A DNA stretch of 64,000 bases from Planctomycetota bacterium (lineage in GTDB: Bacteria; Planctomycetota; UBA1135; UBA2386). The stretch lies in NCBI GenBank assembly GCA_020638735.1, contig JACKHZ010000011.1, forward strand, positions 496,001-560,000, given 5' to 3'. The stretch's first letter is position 1. The number at the start of each line of letters is the position of its first letter. A program made the translations under genes and the position numbers. The notes below the pieces were generated by a model, which saw only the letters and a program-made list of their open reading frames with translations, ran no database searches and had not been told where the DNA came from. This document shows, one piece after another, positions 44,867-53,600 of this stretch.

Positions 44867-44940
44867 GCCGCCGGCCTGTGCTCGGCCATTGCCAGTGGCA
44901 AGGCTGTTTTCACAACCTGTGGGTTGCGCAGGCCGCCGGC
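44867..44940 (+). promoter_or_regulatory. Potential three-way-junction RNA/DNA structure
   Basis: A 15-nt outer arm GCCGCCGGCCTGTGC (44867-44881) pairs with GCGCAGGCCGCCGGC (44926-44940), with one mismatch and one G-U pair. It encloses two hairpins: TTGCC-AGT-GGCAA (44889-44901), extended by GCC/GGC around a bulged A, and AACC-TGTG-GGTT (44914-44925). It starts 32 nt after the protease stop. No U-tract follows, so it is not a standard terminator. It overlaps one NrdR-like box, so one reading may be incidental. Confidence 0.35.
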
Positions 44941-44956
44941 ACCCAATAGATAGTGG
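44910..44956. promoter_or_regulatory. Pair of NrdR-box-like sites upstream of nrdJ
   Basis: ACCCAATAGATAGTGG (44941-44956) matches the NrdR consensus ACACWATATATWGTGT at 13 of 16 positions. A weaker element, TCACAACCTGTGGGTT (44910-44925), matches at about 9 of 16 and starts exactly 31 bp upstream, the three-helical-turn spacing typical of NrdR box pairs. NrdR represses ribonucleotide reductase genes, so location and spacing both fit. Confidence 0.5.
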
Positions 44957-44979
44957 CCCCCTACGGCGTAAGCCACTTT
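44952..44979 (+). terminator. Hairpin with short T-tract after the S41 gene
   Basis: AGTGGC (44952-44957) pairs with GCCACT (44972-44977), with an inner TAC/GTA pairing, followed by TT. It could be a weak terminator for the protease transcript, but the T-tract is short and the 5' arm overlaps the strong NrdR-like box. Confidence 0.25.
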
Positions 44980-45141
44980 CGTCCCCCAGGTGACAGATCG
45001 CGTCCGGCCGCCCCGTGAGGGACAGCCGCCGGGTCGCGAGGCACCGACGCGGAGACGGTCGTGCGGTGGCGCGTTGTGGGGCCCGGGCCTTAGGTCGAGG
45101 ACCGGGAACGTTCTCTGAAGCGTGTCTCCCGACCAGCCCTG

Positions 45142-45196
45142 CCCGAGTTCCAGGCTCGGCCCGAGTTCCCAGGCTCGGCCCGACCGACAGGCTCGG
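45142..45196. repeat. Three tandem imperfect hairpin repeats in the nrdJ leader
   Basis: Three back-to-back 18-19-nt units: CCCGAGTTCCAGGCTCGG (45142-45159), CCCGAGTTCCCAGGCTCGG (45160-45178) and CCCGACCGACAGGCTCGG (45179-45196). Units 1 and 2 can each form a CCGAG/CTCGG hairpin; unit 3 keeps the 3' arm. They lie about 180 nt before the nrdJ start. Apart from these and the elements listed nearby, I see no gene in 44835-45373. Confidence 0.6.
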
Positions 45197-45334
45197 ACTG
45201 CGGACCCGTCCCATGCAAACGGTCCGTGAATGGCTGTCACCCGCGCATCCAGGCAGCGCGCGGGCGGCAGGCGGAGTTGGCTCGTCGAGTGCGCTTCGTT
45301 CCGGTCAGGCCTCCGCGGCAGCGGGGGCGGTCGT

Positions 45335-45365
45335 GCCCCGAGTCAGCGGGGCCCGTTGTTGGAGG
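45335..45365 (+). promoter_or_regulatory. Hairpin and Shine-Dalgarno region deciding the nrdJ start
   Basis: GGAGG at 45361-45365, 8 nt before GTG 45374, is a strong ribosome-binding site and fixes the start. A perfect hairpin GCCCCG-AGTCAG-CGGGGC (45335-45352) lies 8 nt upstream, and CCTCC at 45310-45314 could pair with the GGAGG. Confidence 0.5.
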
Positions 45366-45373
45366 AAGCAGGC

Positions 45374-48300
45374 GTGAAGATCAGTCGGCGGTTCACGGTC
45401 AAGGGCAAGTCCCCGTACGAAGGCATCGCCTTCACCAAGCGCAACTCGGAGATCCGGAACACCAACGGCTCGTTGGTGTTCGAGGCGCGCGACATCGACG
45501 CGCCGGCGAGCTGGAGCCAGGTCGCGGTGGACATCCTCGCGCAAAAGTACTTCCGCAAGGCCGGCGTGCCGCAGAAGGGTGCGGACGGCAAGCCGCTGCG
45601 CGACACCGACGGCAACCCGGTGCTCGGCGGCGAACGCGACGCGCGCCAGGTGTTCGGCCGCCTCGCCGGCTGCTGGCGCCACTGGGGCGAGCAGTACGGC
45701 TACTTCGACAGCGCCGATGACGCGCAGGCCTTCCACGACGAGCTGTGCCACATGCTGGCCGCGCAGCACGCCGCCCCCAACTCGCCGCAGTGGTTCAACA
45801 CCGGCCTGCACTACGCCTACGGCATCACCGGCCCCGCGCAGGGCCACTGGTTCGTCGACGACCAGGCGGCGTTCACCGGCGGCGCGCCCGTCGCCAACAA
45901 GAAGCCGCAGAAGGGCAAGCCCGAGGCGAAGCCCGAGCTGAAGAAGAGCGGCAGCGCCTACGAGCGCCCGCAGCCCCACGCCTGCTTCATCCAGTCGGTG
46001 ACCGACGACCTGGTGTCGGACGGCGGCATCATGGACCTGTGGACGCGCGAGGCGCGCCTGTTCAAGTACGGCTCCGGCACCGGCAGCAACTTCTCGGCGC
46101 TGCGCGGCGAGAACGAGCCGCTGTCCGGCGGCGGCAAGAGCTCCGGCCTGATGAGCTTCCTGCGCATCGGCGACCGCGCCGCCGGCGCGATCAAGTCGGG
46201 CGGCACCACGCGCCGCGCCGCCAAGATGGTCTGCCTCGATCTGGATCACCCCGACATCGAGACGTTCGTCTCGTGGAAGGTGACCGAGGAGCAGAAGGTC
46301 GCCGCGCTGGTCGCCGGCAGCAAGATGATCCGCCGCCACCTCAACGCGGTGATCAACGCCTGCCACGTGCCCGGCGAGCACGACGGCGAGACCAAGGTCG
46401 TCACGCGCCCGCGCGACAACCAGCAGCTGATGGCGGCGCTGAGCGAGGCCCGCGCCGCGCTGGTCCCGGAGAACTACCTGCAGCGCTGCCTGCAGCTCGC
46501 CGGCCAGGGCTTCCGCGCGCTCGACGTGCCCGAGTACACGACCGACTGGGACGGCGAGGCCTACGCGACCGTCGCCGGGCAGAACTCGAACAACTCGGTG
46601 CGCGTGCCCAACGAGTTCTTCCGCGCCGTCGAGGAGAACGGCAAGTGGCGCCTGATCCGCCGCACCGACCGCGCGGTGGCCCGCGAGGTCGACGCCAACG
46701 AGCTGTGGGACAAGGTCTCCTACGCGGCCTGGGCCTGCGCCGATCCGGGCGTGCAGTACGACACGACCATCAACGAGTGGCACACGTGCCCCACCGACGG
46801 TCGGATCAACGCCAGCAACCCGTGCTCCGAGTACATGTTCCTCGACGACACGGCCTGCAACCTGGCGTCGATCAACCTGACCCGCTTCCTCGGCCAGGAC
46901 GGCTCGTTCGACCTCGAGGGTTACAAGCACGCGATCCGCGTCTGGACCGTGGTGCTCGAGATCAGCGTGCTGATGGCGAGCTTCCCGTCGCAGACCATCG
47001 CGCAGCTGAGCTACGACTTCCGCACGCTCGGGCTCGGCTACGCCAATCTCGGCACGATCCTGATGCGGCTCGGCATCCCGTACGCCAGCGAGAAGGCCTA
47101 CGCGATCGCCGGCGCGCTGTCGGCGGTGCTGACCGGCGAGGCCTACGCGACCTCGGCCGAGATGGCGCGGGAGCACGGTCCGTTCCCGAGCTACCAGCGC
47201 AACGAGGAGGCGATGCTGCGGGTCATCCGCAACCACCGTCGCGCCGCCTACCACGCCTCCGGCAGCGAATACGAGGGCCTGACCATCACCCCGCGCGGCA
47301 TCGACCCGCAGCTGTGCCCCGGCGAGCTGCTCGAGGCGGCGCGCGAGTGCTGGGACCGGGCGCTGGTGCTCGGTGAGAAGCACGGCTACCGCAACGCGCA
47401 GACGACCTGCATCGCGCCGACCGGCACCATCGGCCTGCTGATGGACTGCGACACCACCGGCGTCGAGCCGGACTTCGCGCTGGTCAAGTTCAAGAAGCTG
47501 GCCGGCGGCGGCTACTTCAAGATCGCCAACCAGAGCATCGCGCCGGCGCTGAAGAAGCTCGGCTACGGCCCGACGCAGATCGACGACATCGTCGCCTACG
47601 TGGTCGGCCGCAAGACGCTCGCCGGCGCGCCGCGCATCAACCACGAGACCCTGCAGAAGAAGGGCTTCGACGACGCCGCGCTGCAGAAGATCGAGAAGTC
47701 CCTGGAGAGCGCGTTCGACATCGCCTTCGCCTTCAACAAGGGCATCCTCGGCGAGGACACGCTGAAGAAGCTCGGCGTCAACGACGCCCAGCTCGAGGAC
47801 TGGAGCTTCGACCTGCTGCAGTTCCTCGGCTTCACCAAGGCCGACATCGCCGCCGCCAACGACTATGTCTGCGGCTCGATGACGGTCGAGGGCGCGCCGC
47901 ACCTCAAGGATCAGCACCTGCCGGTCTTCGACTGCGCCAACCGCTGCGGCAAGAAGGGCCGGCGCTACATCGCCTACCAGGCCCACCTCTACATGATGGC
48001 GGCGGTGCAGCCGTTCATCAGCGGCGCGATCAGCAAGACGATCAACATGCCGCAGGACGCGGCGATCGACGACGTCAAGCACGCCTACCGCCTCGGCAAC
48101 GAGCTGATGCTCAAGGCGGTCGCGCTCTACCGCGACGGCAGCAAGCTGAGCCAGCCGCTCAGCTCGAGCGCTGGTGACGACGAGCTCGAGGCCGCCGCGA
48201 CGGTCGCGACCACGCCCGAGGTGCAGGCGGCCGCCGCCCGCATCACCGAGCGCGTCGTGCACCGCTACATCGCCAAGCGCCGCCGCCTGCCGGGCCGCCG

Positions 48301-49054
48301 CGCCGGCTACACGCAGAAGGCCGTCGTCGGCGGCCACAAGATCTACCTGCGCACCGGCGAGTACGAGGACGGCTCGCTCGGCGAGATCTTCCTCGACATG
48401 CACAAGGAAGGCGCCGCGTTCCGCAGCTTGATGAACTGCTTCGCGATCGCCGTGTCGCTCGGCCTGCAGCACGGCGTGCCGCTGGACGAGTTCGTCGACG
48501 CGTTCGTGTTCACGCGCTTCGAGCCGAACGGCATCGTGCAGGGCCACGACCAGATCAAGATGGTCACGTCGGTCATCGACTACGTGTTCCGCGAGGTCGC
48601 GATCAGCTACCTGGGCCGCGAGGAGCTGGCCCAGGTGCACAGCGACGACCTCAGCAACACGACGATGGGCGCCAAGTCGACGCCCGAGTTCGAGGAAGAG
48701 GAGGTCGTCTCCGAGACCGTCTACGAGGGCGAGCGCGCCCCGCAGTCGGTGCACGAGAACACGCACCTGCACCCGCCGAGCCACGGCCTGGTGCGCGGCC
48801 ACGACGGCGGCCCGCAGGATGGCGGCGGCGGCGCGCAGGCGGTGCTGAAGGCCCCGGCGCTGAAGACCGTGCCGCTGCTGCGCGGCGAGACGCAGAAGGC
48901 GATGGAGAACCGCCAGGTGCGCATGCAGATCGCCGAGGCCCGACTGAAGGGCTACGAAGGCGACCCGTGCGGCGGCTGCGGCGCCTTCACCCTGGTGCGC
49001 AACGGCACGTGCCTCAAGTGCATGTCGTGCGGCGGCACGAGCGGCTGCAGCTGA
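45374..49054 (+). CDS. nrdJ: Class II (adenosylcobalamin-dependent) ribonucleotide reductase
   Basis: 1226 residues. Makes deoxyribonucleotides using coenzyme B12, independent of oxygen. Features: PHACFIQSVTDDL, KYGSGTGSNFSALRGENEPL, SGGTTRRAAKMVCLDLDHPD, NPCSEYMFLDDTACNLASIN, then NAQTTCIAPTGTIGLLMDCD. The C-terminus carries a Cys-rich tail (CGGCGAF, CLKCMSCGGTSGCS) that resembles a zinc- or thiol-shuttle end seen in large NrdJ proteins. There is no ATP-cone at the N-terminus by eye. The GTG start has a strong Shine-Dalgarno sequence; an ATG 48 codons earlier lacks one and would add Arg/Gly-rich sequence. Control by NrdR is suggested by upstream boxes. Confidence 0.96.
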   Translation: MKISRRFTVKGKSPYEGIAFTKRNSEIRNTNGSLVFEARDIDAPASWSQVAVDILAQKYFRKAGVPQKGADGKPLRDTDGNPVLGGERDARQVFGRLAGCWRHWGEQYGYFDSADDAQAFHDELCHMLAAQHAAPNSPQWFNTGLHYAYGITGPAQGHWFVDDQAAFTGGAPVANKKPQKGKPEAKPELKKSGSAYERPQPHACFIQSVTDDLVSDGGIMDLWTREARLFKYGSGTGSNFSALRGENEPLSGGGKSSGLMSFLRIGDRAAGAIKSGGTTRRAAKMVCLDLDHPDIETFVSWKVTEEQKVAALVAGSKMIRRHLNAVINACHVPGEHDGETKVVTRPRDNQQLMAALSEARAALVPENYLQRCLQLAGQGFRALDVPEYTTDWDGEAYATVAGQNSNNSVRVPNEFFRAVEENGKWRLIRRTDRAVAREVDANELWDKVSYAAWACADPGVQYDTTINEWHTCPTDGRINASNPCSEYMFLDDTACNLASINLTRFLGQDGSFDLEGYKHAIRVWTVVLEISVLMASFPSQTIAQLSYDFRTLGLGYANLGTILMRLGIPYASEKAYAIAGALSAVLTGEAYATSAEMAREHGPFPSYQRNEEAMLRVIRNHRRAAYHASGSEYEGLTITPRGIDPQLCPGELLEAARECWDRALVLGEKHGYRNAQTTCIAPTGTIGLLMDCDTTGVEPDFALVKFKKLAGGGYFKIANQSIAPALKKLGYGPTQIDDIVAYVVGRKTLAGAPRINHETLQKKGFDDAALQKIEKSLESAFDIAFAFNKGILGEDTLKKLGVNDAQLEDWSFDLLQFLGFTKADIAAANDYVCGSMTVEGAPHLKDQHLPVFDCANRCGKKGRRYIAYQAHLYMMAAVQPFISGAISKTINMPQDAAIDDVKHAYRLGNELMLKAVALYRDGSKLSQPLSSSAGDDELEAAATVATTPEVQAAAARITERVVHRYIAKRRRLPGRRAGYTQKAVVGGHKIYLRTGEYEDGSLGEIFLDMHKEGAAFRSLMNCFAIAVSLGLQHGVPLDEFVDAFVFTRFEPNGIVQGHDQIKMVTSVIDYVFREVAISYLGREELAQVHSDDLSNTTMGAKSTPEFEEEEVVSETVYEGERAPQSVHENTHLHPPSHGLVRGHDGGPQDGGGGAQAVLKAPALKTVPLLRGETQKAMENRQVRMQIAEARLKGYEGDPCGGCGAFTLVRNGTCLKCMSCGGTSGCS

Positions 49055-49066
49055 GCGCGCGGGACG

Positions 49067-49177
49067 CCAGGCTCGCGCGCTGGCGGCGTCGCACGGGGCT
49101 CTCGCGCCTCGCGGCGGCGCCGCCTGCCTGGATCGCCGCGCCGTCGCGCGCGAGCTGCGTCCGGCGCGCGAGCCAGG
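49067..49177. terminator. Large inverted repeat between convergent genes
   Basis: CCAGGCTCGCGCGCTGG (49067-49083) is nearly complementary to CCGGCGCGCGAGCCAGG (49161-49177), with 15 of 17 pairs. A perfect palindrome GGCGGCGCCGCC (49112-49123) sits in the loop. It lies between the converging nrdJ and DUF1080 genes and is a candidate bidirectional terminator without T-tracts. Confidence 0.4.
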
Positions 49178-49193
49178 CTGAGCCGGCGGTCAC

Positions 49194-50483
49194 TCACAGC
49201 CGACGGATGCGGATGTCCTTGAACTCGACCGGGTCGTTGTGCCCGCAGAAGCCGAAGAATCCCTCGGTGCGGTTCTTTCCGGTGTGGTTGTCGAGGTGCG
49301 TCTCGAGGTCCGCGACGTCGGCGTCGACGATCACGGTGCCGTTCAGCTCGACCTTGTAGCGCGTGCCGATGCAGGTCACCTGCTGGAAGTTCCACTCGCC
49401 GACCGGCCGCTGGTAGCCGCGCTGCGCCGGCACCACGCCGTAGACGCTGCCGTGGTACTGGTAGTCCTTCAGCGTCGCGTACTGCGCCGCGCTGTCGTCC
49501 AGCACCTGCAGCTCGACCGCGGTGCGCGACGAGTCGCCTTCGCCCGGGTAGCGCACGGCGAGCCCGTTGTTGCCGCCCGGCGGCAGACGGAAGCACAGCC
49601 TGACCTGGAAGTCGCCGAAGCGCTCCTCGGTGAACAGGTTGCCGCCCTTGCCCTTCTTGCAGCGGATCGCCCCGTCGACGACCTCGTAGTTGTCGATGGC
49701 ACCCTGCCAGCCGTCGAACGACACCCCGTCGAACAACGGCGTGAACAGGAAGTCGTCGTCCCCCTGAAGCAGCGCCATGCGCTCGGCGTTGCCGAGCTCG
49801 CGCACCGTCAGGTCGCGGAAGCGGATCTCGCCGCCGTGCGTCTGCAGCTGCAAGGGCCCGCTGGCCGGCAGCGGCAGCGCGCGGTTCCAGTAGTTCTCCA
49901 TCACCACGCCGTCGACGGTGACGACGCCGTTGAGCTTGACCCAGACGCGCTCCCCGAGCTGCCGGATCTCGAGCCGGTTCCACTCGCCGAACGGCTTGTC
50001 GGCGACCTTTGGCGGGAAGCGCTCGTGCTTGTCGTTGTTCCACAGGCCGCCGCTGCCCTTGTCGGCGCCGAGCTTCCACTTGCCGCCGGCCTCGGTGTAG
50101 TCCCAGATCTGCACCTGCGGGCAGCCGCGCAGGTAGATGCCGGAATCGGCGAGCGCCACGGTCTTGTACTCGAGCACGTACTCCGCGTCGCCGAACACCG
50201 CGTCGGTCGTCAGGTAGGCGCCCTCGCCATCGTTGACCAGTTCGCCGTTCTCGACGCGCCAGTGCGCTGCCATCGTCGCGTCGTCGGCCGCGCGCAGCTT
50301 GCCGCGCTCTTCGTCGGACATCGCCGCCAGCTTGTAGGGATCGAAGTGCCGCTGGCCGTGCCAGCCGGCGAGGCTCTCGCCGTCGAACAGCGGCCTTGCC
50401 CGCGGCGTCGGCGCCTGCGCGGCGGCCGAGCCGATGGTGGCGAGGGCGGTGAGACACGACAGCGACAACGAGGTGCGCAGCAT
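49194..50483 (-). CDS. Secreted protein with two tandem DUF1080 domains
   Basis: 429 residues. Signal peptide MLRTSLSLSCLTALATIGSA. Two copies of DUF1080 (3-keto-disaccharide hydrolase family): about 28-220 (RPLFDGESLAGWHGQ, LADSGIYLRGCPQVQIWDY, GGEIRFRDLTVREL) and about 240-429 (TPLFDGVSFDGWQGA, GNNGLAVRYPGEGD, VEFKDIRIRRL). These jelly-roll domains occur in sugar-processing proteins of planctomycetes and Bacteroidota. It is divergent from the giant fusion gene across a 143-bp spacer, so co-regulation is plausible. Confidence 0.92.
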   Translation of the reverse strand: MLRTSLSLSCLTALATIGSAAAQAPTPRARPLFDGESLAGWHGQRHFDPYKLAAMSDEERGKLRAADDATMAAHWRVENGELVNDGEGAYLTTDAVFGDAEYVLEYKTVALADSGIYLRGCPQVQIWDYTEAGGKWKLGADKGSGGLWNNDKHERFPPKVADKPFGEWNRLEIRQLGERVWVKLNGVVTVDGVVMENYWNRALPLPASGPLQLQTHGGEIRFRDLTVRELGNAERMALLQGDDDFLFTPLFDGVSFDGWQGAIDNYEVVDGAIRCKKGKGGNLFTEERFGDFQVRLCFRLPPGGNNGLAVRYPGEGDSSRTAVELQVLDDSAAQYATLKDYQYHGSVYGVVPAQRGYQRPVGEWNFQQVTCIGTRYKVELNGTVIVDADVADLETHLDNHTGKNRTEGFFGFCGHNDPVEFKDIRIRRL

Positions 50484-50626
50484 GGTCGCGGACCATAGCA
50501 CGCGCCTTGACCTGTCGGCAGCGTGCTCCGACCATCTGCCGACCGGCAGCGAAGGTGGCCCGCGCGACACACGGGACATCCACGGTTGTCGGGGTCTCGC
50601 TACCGCTCCCCCGCCTCCGTCGGACC

Positions 50627-53600
50627 ATGCGCACCCCAACTCGCGTCGCCCTCGTGGCTCTTGCGGCCACGTCGCTCCAACCCGCCCTGTTCGCGCAGGA
50701 CCTGCACACGTTCGACAAGCAGCAGCTGTCGCAGGTGTTCTTCAGCGAAGGCGCGACCTTCGGCGACCTCGACAACGACGGCCACGCCGACATCGTCGCC
50801 GGGCCGTTCTGGTACTCGGGCCCCGAGTTCACCGTCGCCCACACGCTCTACACGCCGAAGCCGTTCGACACCGCCGGCTACTCGGACAACTTCTTCGCCT
50901 TCGTGCACGACTTCGACGGCGACGGCTGGAACGACGTGTTCGTGATCGGCTTCCCCGGCCAGCAGGCGACCTGGTACCACAACCCGAAGACCCCGGACGG
51001 CGCGTGGACCGCGCACGTCGTGTTCGACGGCGTCGACAACGAGTCGCCGACGTTCACCGACCTGACCGGCGACGGCCGCCCCGAGCTGGTCTGCCAGTTC
51101 CACGACCAGCTCGGCTGGGCCGAACCGGACTGGAGCGCGCCGGAGAAGCCGTGGACCTGGCACCCGGCGTCGGCGACGGCGATCGGCGGCCGCTTCACCC
51201 ACGGCATGGGCGTCGGCGACGTCGACGGCGACGGCAAGAACGACATCCTGTGGAAGCACGGCTGGTGGCAGCAACCGGCGTCGCTCGACGGCGACCCGCA
51301 GTGGCAGCACCACGCGGTGATGTTCACGCCGAACGGCGGCGCCCAGATGCTGGTGTTCGACGTCGACGGCGACGGCGACCACGACGTCGTCACCTCCGAG
51401 AACGCGCACGGCTACGGCCTCTGGTGGTTCGAGCAGACGCCCGGCGACGACGGGCCGCAGTTCACCGGCCACCGCATCATGGGCGACGTTCCCGAGCAGA
51501 ACAGCTACGGCGTCGTGGTCGGCAACCTGCACGCGCTCTGCGCCGCCGACATCGACGGCGACGGCCTGCTCGACATCGTCACCGGCAACCGCTACTTCGC
51601 CCACGGCGGCCGTGACCGCGCCGACGGCGACAAGCCGAAGGTGCTGTGGTTCGAGCTGATCCGCACCGACGGCGTGGTGCGCTGGGCGCCGCACCTGATC
51701 GACGACGACTCCGGCGTCGGCACCCAGGTGGTGGTCGGCGACTTCACCGGCGACGGCCGGCCGGACGTCGTCGTCGGCAACAAGAAGGGCACTCAGGTGC
51801 ACCGCCACAGGGTGCGTCGCGCCGACAGCCTCGAGCGGCGGCTGGCGCTCGCCGAGGAGCTGCAGCAGCTGACCGGCGGCGGCAAGAAGCAGCGCGGCCA
51901 GGGCAAGCTGCCGCGCGGCGACGACGGGCGCGCGCTCAACCTCGACTTCGAGACCGGTGACCTGCGCGACTGGCACGCCGAGGGCGCTGCCTTCACGCAG
52001 ATCTGCGACGGCGACACCGTCAACGCGCGCCGCGAGACGATGCACAGCCGGCACACCGGCCGCTACTGGATCGGCAGCTACGAACGCGACCACTCCGACA
52101 AGCCGCAGGGCACGCTGACCAGCGACCCGTTCGTCGTCGACGCGCCGTTCGCCTCCTTCCTGATCGGCGGCGGCTACGGCTACGGCACCCGCGTCGAGCT
52201 CGTCCGCGCCGACACCGGCGGGGTCGTGTTCCACGCGTCCGCGCACGACCGCGAGGAGATGGAGGTCGTCGACGTCGATCTGCGAGCCCAGCTCGGCCAA
52301 CGGCTGTTCGTACGCGTCGTCGACCAGGAATCGCGCGGCTGGGGCCACGTCAACTTCGACGACTTCCGCCTGCACGGCGAGGACGACATCGCCCGCACCG
52401 GCGGCTTCCCCGCCGCCGAGGCCGCGCAGCGCATGACGCTGCCGCAGGGCTTCCGCGTGCAGGTCGCCGCCGCCGAGCCGGACCTGCACCAACCGGTGGC
52501 GATGGCGATCGACCAGCGCGGCCGCGTCTGGGTCGCCGAGGCCTTCTCGTACCCGAAGAAGCAGCCGGAGGGCCAGGGCAAGGACCGGATCGTCGTGTTC
52601 GAAGACCCGGACGGCGACGGCGTCGTCGACCACCGCACGATCTTCGCCCAGGGGCTGAACCTGGTCAGCGGCCTCGAGGTCGGCTTCGGCGGCGTGTTCG
52701 TCGGCGCGGCGCCGGAGCTGCTGTTCCTGCCCGATCGCGACGGCGACCTGGTGCCGGACGGACCCGCCGAGGTGCTGCTCGACGGCTGGCACTACGAGGA
52801 CACCCACGAGACGCTCAACTCGTTCACCTGGGGCCCCGACGGCTGGCTCTACGGCTGCCACGGCGTGTTCACGCACAGCGAGGTCGGCGCGCCCGGCACC
52901 CCGGATGCGCAGCGCGTGCCGCTCGACGCGGCGGTGTTCCGCTACCACCCGTTGACGCGCGCCTTCGAGGTGTTCGCGCACGGCACCAGCAACCCGTGGG
53001 GCGTCGACTTCGACGAATACGGGCAGTGCTTCATCACCGCCTGCGTGATCCCGCACCTCTACCACATGGTGCAGGGCGGCATCTACCGGCGGCAGTCGGG
53101 GCGGCACTTCAACCCCTACTTCTACGAGGACATCAAGACCATCGCCGACCACCTGCACTACGTCGGCGCCAGCTCCCACGACGGCAACCGCATCAGCGAC
53201 AGCGCCGGCGGCGGCCACGCGCACTGCGGCGCGATGATCTACCGCGGCGGCCGCTGGCCGGAGCCGTGGCAGAACCGCATCTTCATGACCAACCTGCACG
53301 GGCACCGGCTCAACACCGACATCCTGCGTCGCCAGGGCTCGGGCTACGTCGGCAGCCACGGCGAGGACTTCCTCGTCAGCCACGACGACTGGTTCATGGG
53401 CGTGTCGTTCGACTACGGCCCCGACGGCAACGTCTGGATGATCGACTGGTACGACCAGCAGACCTGCCACGACTCGACGATGGAGCGCTGGGACCGCAGC
53501 AACGGCCGGCTCTACAAGGTCTCGTACGGCGACCCGGCAGAAGCGCCGCGCGACCTGGACACGATGACCAACGCAGCGGTGGTCGACCTGGTGTTCGACG

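Noticed and set aside
44889..44910. A rho-independent terminator at TTGCCAGTGGCAA followed by GGCTGTTTT
   Set aside because: The stem is short and the T-run is offset from it; the hairpin fits better as an inner arm of the larger fold at 44867-44940.
44957..45373. A cobalamin riboswitch before the B12-dependent reductase gene
   Set aside because: I looked for the conserved B12 box and CCCGCAAC core and found no convincing match; the leader structure present is of another kind. A covariance-model search would settle it.
45305..48802. A 1165-residue minus-strand frame opposite nrdJ
   Set aside because: Its composition (Ala/Arg/Val/Asp/Leu with no folds or motifs) is that of an antisense frame; nrdJ on the plus strand has all family motifs and a strong ribosome-binding site.
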